From NCBI GenBank assembly GCA_018821745.1, contig JAHJLU010000382.1, positions 1-9,577 on the forward strand: a stretch of 9,577 nt of DNA. Direction: 5' to 3'. A program made the position numbers and the translations under genes. The notes under the pieces were generated by a model. It was not told the DNA's origin. It did not search any database and was given only the letters and a program-made list of their open reading frames with translations. This document shows positions 6,425-9,577 of this stretch, one piece after another; position 1 is the stretch's first letter; each line of letters starts with the position of its first letter. The stretch is from Myxococcota bacterium. Its GTDB lineage: Bacteria; Myxococcota_A; Polyangia; HGW-17.

Positions 6425-9000
6425 GAAACGGTGATGGTGAACTCTGGTGACGCCGGGGTGTAGTTTACGTGGATCGTGGAGCCGGGTCGAGCTTTGCCCC
6501 CGATGATTTCCAGGGAGACAGGGTTGACGATGAGGGTCTGAATCAGCCGCTTGAGCGGCCGTGCGCCGAAGAGCGGATCCATCCCTTTGTGGGCGATGTG
6601 CGCCATGGCCGCTTCCGAGACCTCCAGCACCAGCTCCCGCTCTGCAAGGCGTTCGCCAAGCAGGGCGATCTGGATCCCCACGATGTTGACCAGGTCCTCG
6701 GCTGAGAGTGTGCTGAAGGTGATGATATCGTCAACGCGGTTGAGGAATTCAGGGCGAAAATGTCGCCTCAGAGCGTTCTCCACATTGGCTCTTAACCCCT
6801 CGATGCTCTTCAATTCATAGTCACTTCCCAGGTTGGTGGTCATGATAAGGACACTGTTCTTGAAATCTACGACCCGCCCCTGGGAGTCTGTGAGACGACC
6901 CGCATCCAGTACCTGGAGGAGGGTGTTAAAGACCTCCGGGTGTGCTTTCTCGATCTCGTCAAAGAGAATGACGCTGTATGGTTTTCGGCGCACCGCCTCC
7001 GTAAGCTGGCCACCCTCATCATGTCCGATATACCCGGGAGGGGCGCCGATAAGCCGGGACACGGAGTGCTTCTCCATGTACTCGCTCATATCAAGCCTCA
7101 CCAGGTGCTTCTCATCATCAAAGAGCACCTCGGCCAGCGTGCGGGCCACCTCTGTCTTTCCAACACCCGAAGGACCCGCAAAAATGAATGAGCCCAAGGG
7201 CCTGTTGGGATCCTTGAGCCCGGCTCTGGCACGCCTGATGGCATCGCTGACGCTCTTGACGGCTGCGTCCTGGCCTACAACGCGCTGGTGAATACGCTGC
7301 TCCAGGTTGAGGAGGCGTTCGCTCTCTCCCTCGAGCATCTTGTCCACGGGGATCCCGGTCCACTTGGAGACGATCTGGGCCACATCCTCGCTGGTGACCA
7401 TCTCCTTGAGATAGGAACCGTTGGCGGTGATCGCCCGCAGCTCTCCTTCCAGCGCCTCGCTCTCTTTTTGCACGGCGGGGATGGTTCCATAGAGGAGCTC
7501 GGAGGCTCGCTGGAGGTTGCCGTCCCGCTGGGCCAGATCCGCATCGGTCGTGAGGCGATCCAGCTCCTTTTTGATCTCCTTGAGGCGCACCAGGATGTCA
7601 CGCTCCCGATGGTACCCCTCCAGCTGGTGGGAGACATCTTTTTTGAGCTCCTTGAGGCGGGCGTCCACCTCCTTGAGCCGCACCTTGCTCTCCGAGGATT
7701 TTTCCCGCAGAAGGGCCTCCCGCTCAATCTCCAGCTGGGTGATGCTCCGCTGGAGGGTGTCAATCTCCACGGGGAGGGACTCCATCTCCATTTTCAGGTG
7801 GGAGGCAGCCTCGTCAATGAGATCTATGGCTTTATCCGGGAGGCGGCGGTCTGTAATATATCGGGCACTGAGCCGGACAGCGGCCATGAGGGCTCCCTCG
7901 GTGATGGCGATGCCATGGTGGGCTTCGTATTTGCCCTTGAGCCCTCTCAGGATGTGGGCGGCGTCTTCCATGGAGGGTTCTTCAATGAGCAACGGCTGGA
8001 AACGCCGGGTCAGCGCTTTGTCCTTCTCCAGATACTTTCGGTATTCATCAAGGGTCGTCGCGCCCACGCAGTGGAGCATGCCGCGGCTGAGGGCCGGTTT
8101 GAGCATGTTGGAGGCATCCATGGAGCCTTCGGAGGCTCCCGCCCCCACCAGGGTATGGATCTCGTCAATGAACAGAATAACCGCCCCCTCGGACTCCTCG
8201 ATCCGCGTGAGGACCCCCTTGAGGCGCTCCTCGAACTCACCACGGTATTTCGCTCCGGCCACCAGGGCCGCCAGATCCAGGGCCAGGATCCGTTTGTGTT
8301 TCATGGACTCCGGGACGTCACCCTGGGCGATCCGCAGGGCGATTACCTCGGCGATGGCGGTCTTCCCCACTCCCGGTTCACCGATGAGGATGGGGTTGTT
8401 TTTTGTGCGCCGGGAGAGAATCTGCAGCGCTCGTCTGATCTCGTCGGATCTTCCTATGACGGGGTCCAGCTTTCCTCTCTGGGCCAGCTCTGTTAGATCC
8501 CGCGTGAACTTTTTCAGAATATCGAACGTCTGCTCCGGGTTCTCCGATGTGACCCGGGCGGATCCTCTGAGCTGGGCCAGCGCCTCAAGCACCAACTCCC
8601 GCTTGACCCCATGGGAGGCAAGCAGTGATGGGATCTCTCCACCAACGGTCAAAAAGGCGAGGAGCAGGTGCTCCGTGGAGATGTACTCATCACCCATGCG
8701 GGTCATTTCCGAGAAGGAGATTTCCAGAAGTCTTTCAAAATCATTGGTGTAATAGCTTTTCAGTGCGGCCCCTTCAACCCGGGGACGGGCCTTGAGACGG
8801 GTGGTGATTGCCAAGGCCAGGCTGGCGGTCTGGATCCCGATTTTTTCCAGAAGGGGGGCGACGGTGCTCTCTTTCCCCTGTTCCAGGAGGACCACAAAGA
8901 GGTGTTCCCCCGTGATCTCCTGGTGGCCGTAGCTGGCCGCGAGATCTTTCGCGGTTTTGATGGCTTCAAGGGTCTTGATCGTGAATTTGTCTGTATTCAT
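6421..9000 (-). CDS. clpB: ATP-dependent chaperone ClpB (Hsp104-type disaggregase)
   Basis: A hexameric cytoplasmic AAA+ machine that pulls polypeptides out of aggregates together with DnaK/DnaJ/GrpE. Its 859 residues match the usual ClpB length (about 857). Order: N-terminal Clp repeat domain (1-145), first AAA+ domain with Walker A GEPGVGKT (207-214) and Walker B FIDE (D279, E280), long coiled-coil middle domain (about 400-525), the conserved KWTGIPVDKM linker, second AAA+ domain with GPSGVGKTE (K615) and LFDE (D681, E682), then the C-terminal domain. The full middle domain separates it from ClpA, and it lacks the ClpP-docking context of ClpC. The start is ATG at 9000 with GGAGG 5 bases upstream. 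The frame stays open 67 codons further upstream, but that extension has no family resemblance. I see no CIRCE element and no clear sigma-32 promoter upstream. No grpE, dnaK or dnaJ lies in the window. Confidence 0.97.
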   Translation of the reverse strand: MNTDKFTIKTLEAIKTAKDLAASYGHQEITGEHLFVVLLEQGKESTVAPLLEKIGIQTASLALAITTRLKARPRVEGAALKSYYTNDFERLLEISFSEMTRMGDEYISTEHLLLAFLTVGGEIPSLLASHGVKRELVLEALAQLRGSARVTSENPEQTFDILKKFTRDLTELAQRGKLDPVIGRSDEIRRALQILSRRTKNNPILIGEPGVGKTAIAEVIALRIAQGDVPESMKHKRILALDLAALVAGAKYRGEFEERLKGVLTRIEESEGAVILFIDEIHTLVGAGASEGSMDASNMLKPALSRGMLHCVGATTLDEYRKYLEKDKALTRRFQPLLIEEPSMEDAAHILRGLKGKYEAHHGIAITEGALMAAVRLSARYITDRRLPDKAIDLIDEAASHLKMEMESLPVEIDTLQRSITQLEIEREALLREKSSESKVRLKEVDARLKELKKDVSHQLEGYHRERDILVRLKEIKKELDRLTTDADLAQRDGNLQRASELLYGTIPAVQKESEALEGELRAITANGSYLKEMVTSEDVAQIVSKWTGIPVDKMLEGESERLLNLEQRIHQRVVGQDAAVKSVSDAIRRARAGLKDPNRPLGSFIFAGPSGVGKTEVARTLAEVLFDDEKHLVRLDMSEYMEKHSVSRLIGAPPGYIGHDEGGQLTEAVRRKPYSVILFDEIEKAHPEVFNTLLQVLDAGRLTDSQGRVVDFKNSVLIMTTNLGSDYELKSIEGLRANVENALRRHFRPEFLNRVDDIITFSTLSAEDLVNIVGIQIALLGERLAERELVLEVSEAAMAHIAHKGMDPLFGARPLKRLIQTLIVNPVSLEIIGGKARPGSTIHVNYTPASPEFTITVS

Positions 9001-9544
9001 GTGCACCTCCACAGGGGCTACTGTAAAGGTAAACACCGTCTGAGGGCGGTCAAGGGGGGCATGGGACGCCAAGGAGACAGCACATTCTTTTTCTGTCTGC
9101 CACTTATATAATGATAGGGGAGCTGGCTGGGGGAAAAAAGAATTCGTCCGCGAAAGCCGATGGCAGGACTTCCCAACCCGCTTCCATAAGGTGGGCTCCA
9201 CATTCCGGCACCTGCTTCTCCTCCACTTTAACGAGGAGCTTGCGCGGTACGATAGAAGCGGCGGATCCCGGGGTCGATAGCGTAGGAGGAAAAATTGCCT
9301 GCCTGTCGAACTCCGCAGACGAACACATTTATTCTAGGCCCATGGGAGAATCATGGCAAGCACTATCTTTTTGGAGAAATTCGGGAATAGGATCCCCCGT
9401 CCTCAAGTTCCATGAAAAGCAGAAAAGCCTTGCTGTTTGTAAAGAAATGTTTATGATATGGCGTTTTTCCGTAATTCGACTATTACCCCAGTGGTACTAG
9501 TTTCAGGTATTTATAAGTTTTAGTACTTTGAAAGGAGCCTTACG
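9001..9544. other. Divergent intergenic region between clpB and the next gene
   Basis: About 544 bases with no gene I can support. Near clpB, minus-strand -10-like sequences (TATAAG at 9103-9108, TATCAT at 9111-9116, around the palindrome TTATATAA at 9104-9111) could serve clpB, but no good -35 is in register. A stem CTCCTC/GAGGAG (9218-9223, 9233-9238) with a 9-base loop lies mid-region. Two open frames, 9111-9500 plus and 9104-9328 minus, overlap each other, lack ribosome binding sites and resemble nothing known. The minus one looks somewhat more protein-like. The last 150 bases are clearly AT-rich. Confidence 0.55.
9430..9457 (+). promoter_or_regulatory. Candidate promoter for the gene starting at 9545
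   Basis: TTGCTG (9430-9435, 3/6 to -35) and TATGAT (9452-9457, 5/6 to -10) are separated by 16 bases in the AT-rich stretch upstream of the partial gene. A second -10-like TATAAG lies at 9512-9517 but has no matching -35. That second site is enclosed by the inverted repeat GTACTA (9494-9499) / TAGTAC (9521-9526), which could be an operator. The assignment is tentative. Confidence 0.3.
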
Positions 9545-9577
9545 ATGAGTCCTAGCGACACCAATAAGAAAAAACGA
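9545..9577 (+). CDS. N-terminal 11 codons of a gene cut by the right window edge
   Basis: ATG 9545 is preceded by AAGGAG (9532-9537) with a 7-base spacer, a strong ribosome binding site, and an AT-rich promoter-like region lies further up. The visible protein is MSPSDTNKKKR, hydrophilic and lysine-rich, so it has no signal peptide within this portion. The family cannot be told from 11 residues. It is transcribed away from clpB. Confidence 0.7.
   Translation, partial: MSPSDTNKKKR

Noticed and set aside
7288..8752. Long plus-strand open frames of about 400 codons opposite clpB
   Set aside because: They are antisense shadows of the clpB coding sequence in GC-rich DNA. Their translations are low-complexity and resemble no family.
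9001..9120. Heat-shock control element (CIRCE or sigma-32 promoter) upstream of clpB
   Set aside because: No TTAGCACTC/GAGTGCTAA inverted repeat is present. CTTGAC-like and CCCCTAT-like pieces exist, but not together at the spacing a sigma-32 promoter needs.
9001..9201. 67-codon N-terminal extension of ClpB to a start at 9201
   Set aside because: The extension has no similarity to ClpB N-termini. ATG at 9000 has GGAGG 5 bases upstream and gives MNTDKFTIKT, a normal ClpB start.
9104..9328. 74-codon minus-strand open frame upstream of clpB
   Set aside because: Part of it reads like protein (KLLVKVEEKQVPECGAHL), but there is no ribosome binding site and no recognised family, so it is kept only as a note in the intergenic entry.
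9111..9500. 129-codon plus-strand open frame upstream of the last gene
   Set aside because: No ribosome binding site precedes the ATG, the composition is not protein-like, and it crosses the AT-rich promoter-like region.

Overview
This window reads as GC-rich, gene-dense chromosomal DNA from a Gram-negative bacterium. I lean towards a deltaproteobacterial-type lineage (Desulfobacterota, Myxococcota or relatives). The reasons are a small lipoprotein with an AgmX/PglI-like C-terminal domain, a large soluble multi-PAS hybrid histidine kinase with the H-box context GGIAHDFNNLLSPIIG that is common in those phyla, and lipobox-type signal peptides. The assignment is an inference from family style; no rRNA or other taxonomic marker is present.

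Layout. (1) Positions 1-1881, plus strand: an RhlE-type DEAD-box RNA helicase cut by the left window edge. It carries a long charged tail with two exact-period repeat arrays: four 17-residue RWNR units and five 8-residue DRGN-like units. (2) 1885-2427, minus strand: a short lipoprotein with an AgmX/PglI-like domain, convergent with the helicase and only 3 bases from it. (3) 2428-2763: a divergent intergenic region with a promoter-like site and a 9-base direct repeat. (4) 2764-5496, plus strand: a four-PAS cytoplasmic hybrid histidine kinase with a C-terminal receiver domain. (5) 5613-5978 and 5981-6424, plus strand: a two-gene unit of an unrecognised lipoprotein and an unrecognised 147-residue protein. 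(6) 6421-9000, minus strand: ClpB disaggregase, complete, overlapping the previous gene tail-to-tail by 4 bases. (7) 9001-9544: a divergent intergenic region with AT-rich promoter-like sequence. (8) 9545-9577: the first 11 codons of another plus-strand gene.

How the genes relate. The two well-understood genes are housekeeping or stress functions: RNA remodelling by the helicase and protein disaggregation by ClpB. The kinase is a signalling protein with no transmembrane segment and no DNA-binding partner in view. The lipoprotein and the 147-residue protein behind it may be one functional unit, but nothing in the sequence says what they do. I see no mobile element, CRISPR array, tRNA, rRNA or clear horizontal-transfer signature. 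I do not see a convincing new multi-gene system. The most distinctive items are the repeat-bearing helicase tail and the uncharacterised lipoprotein/147-residue pair.
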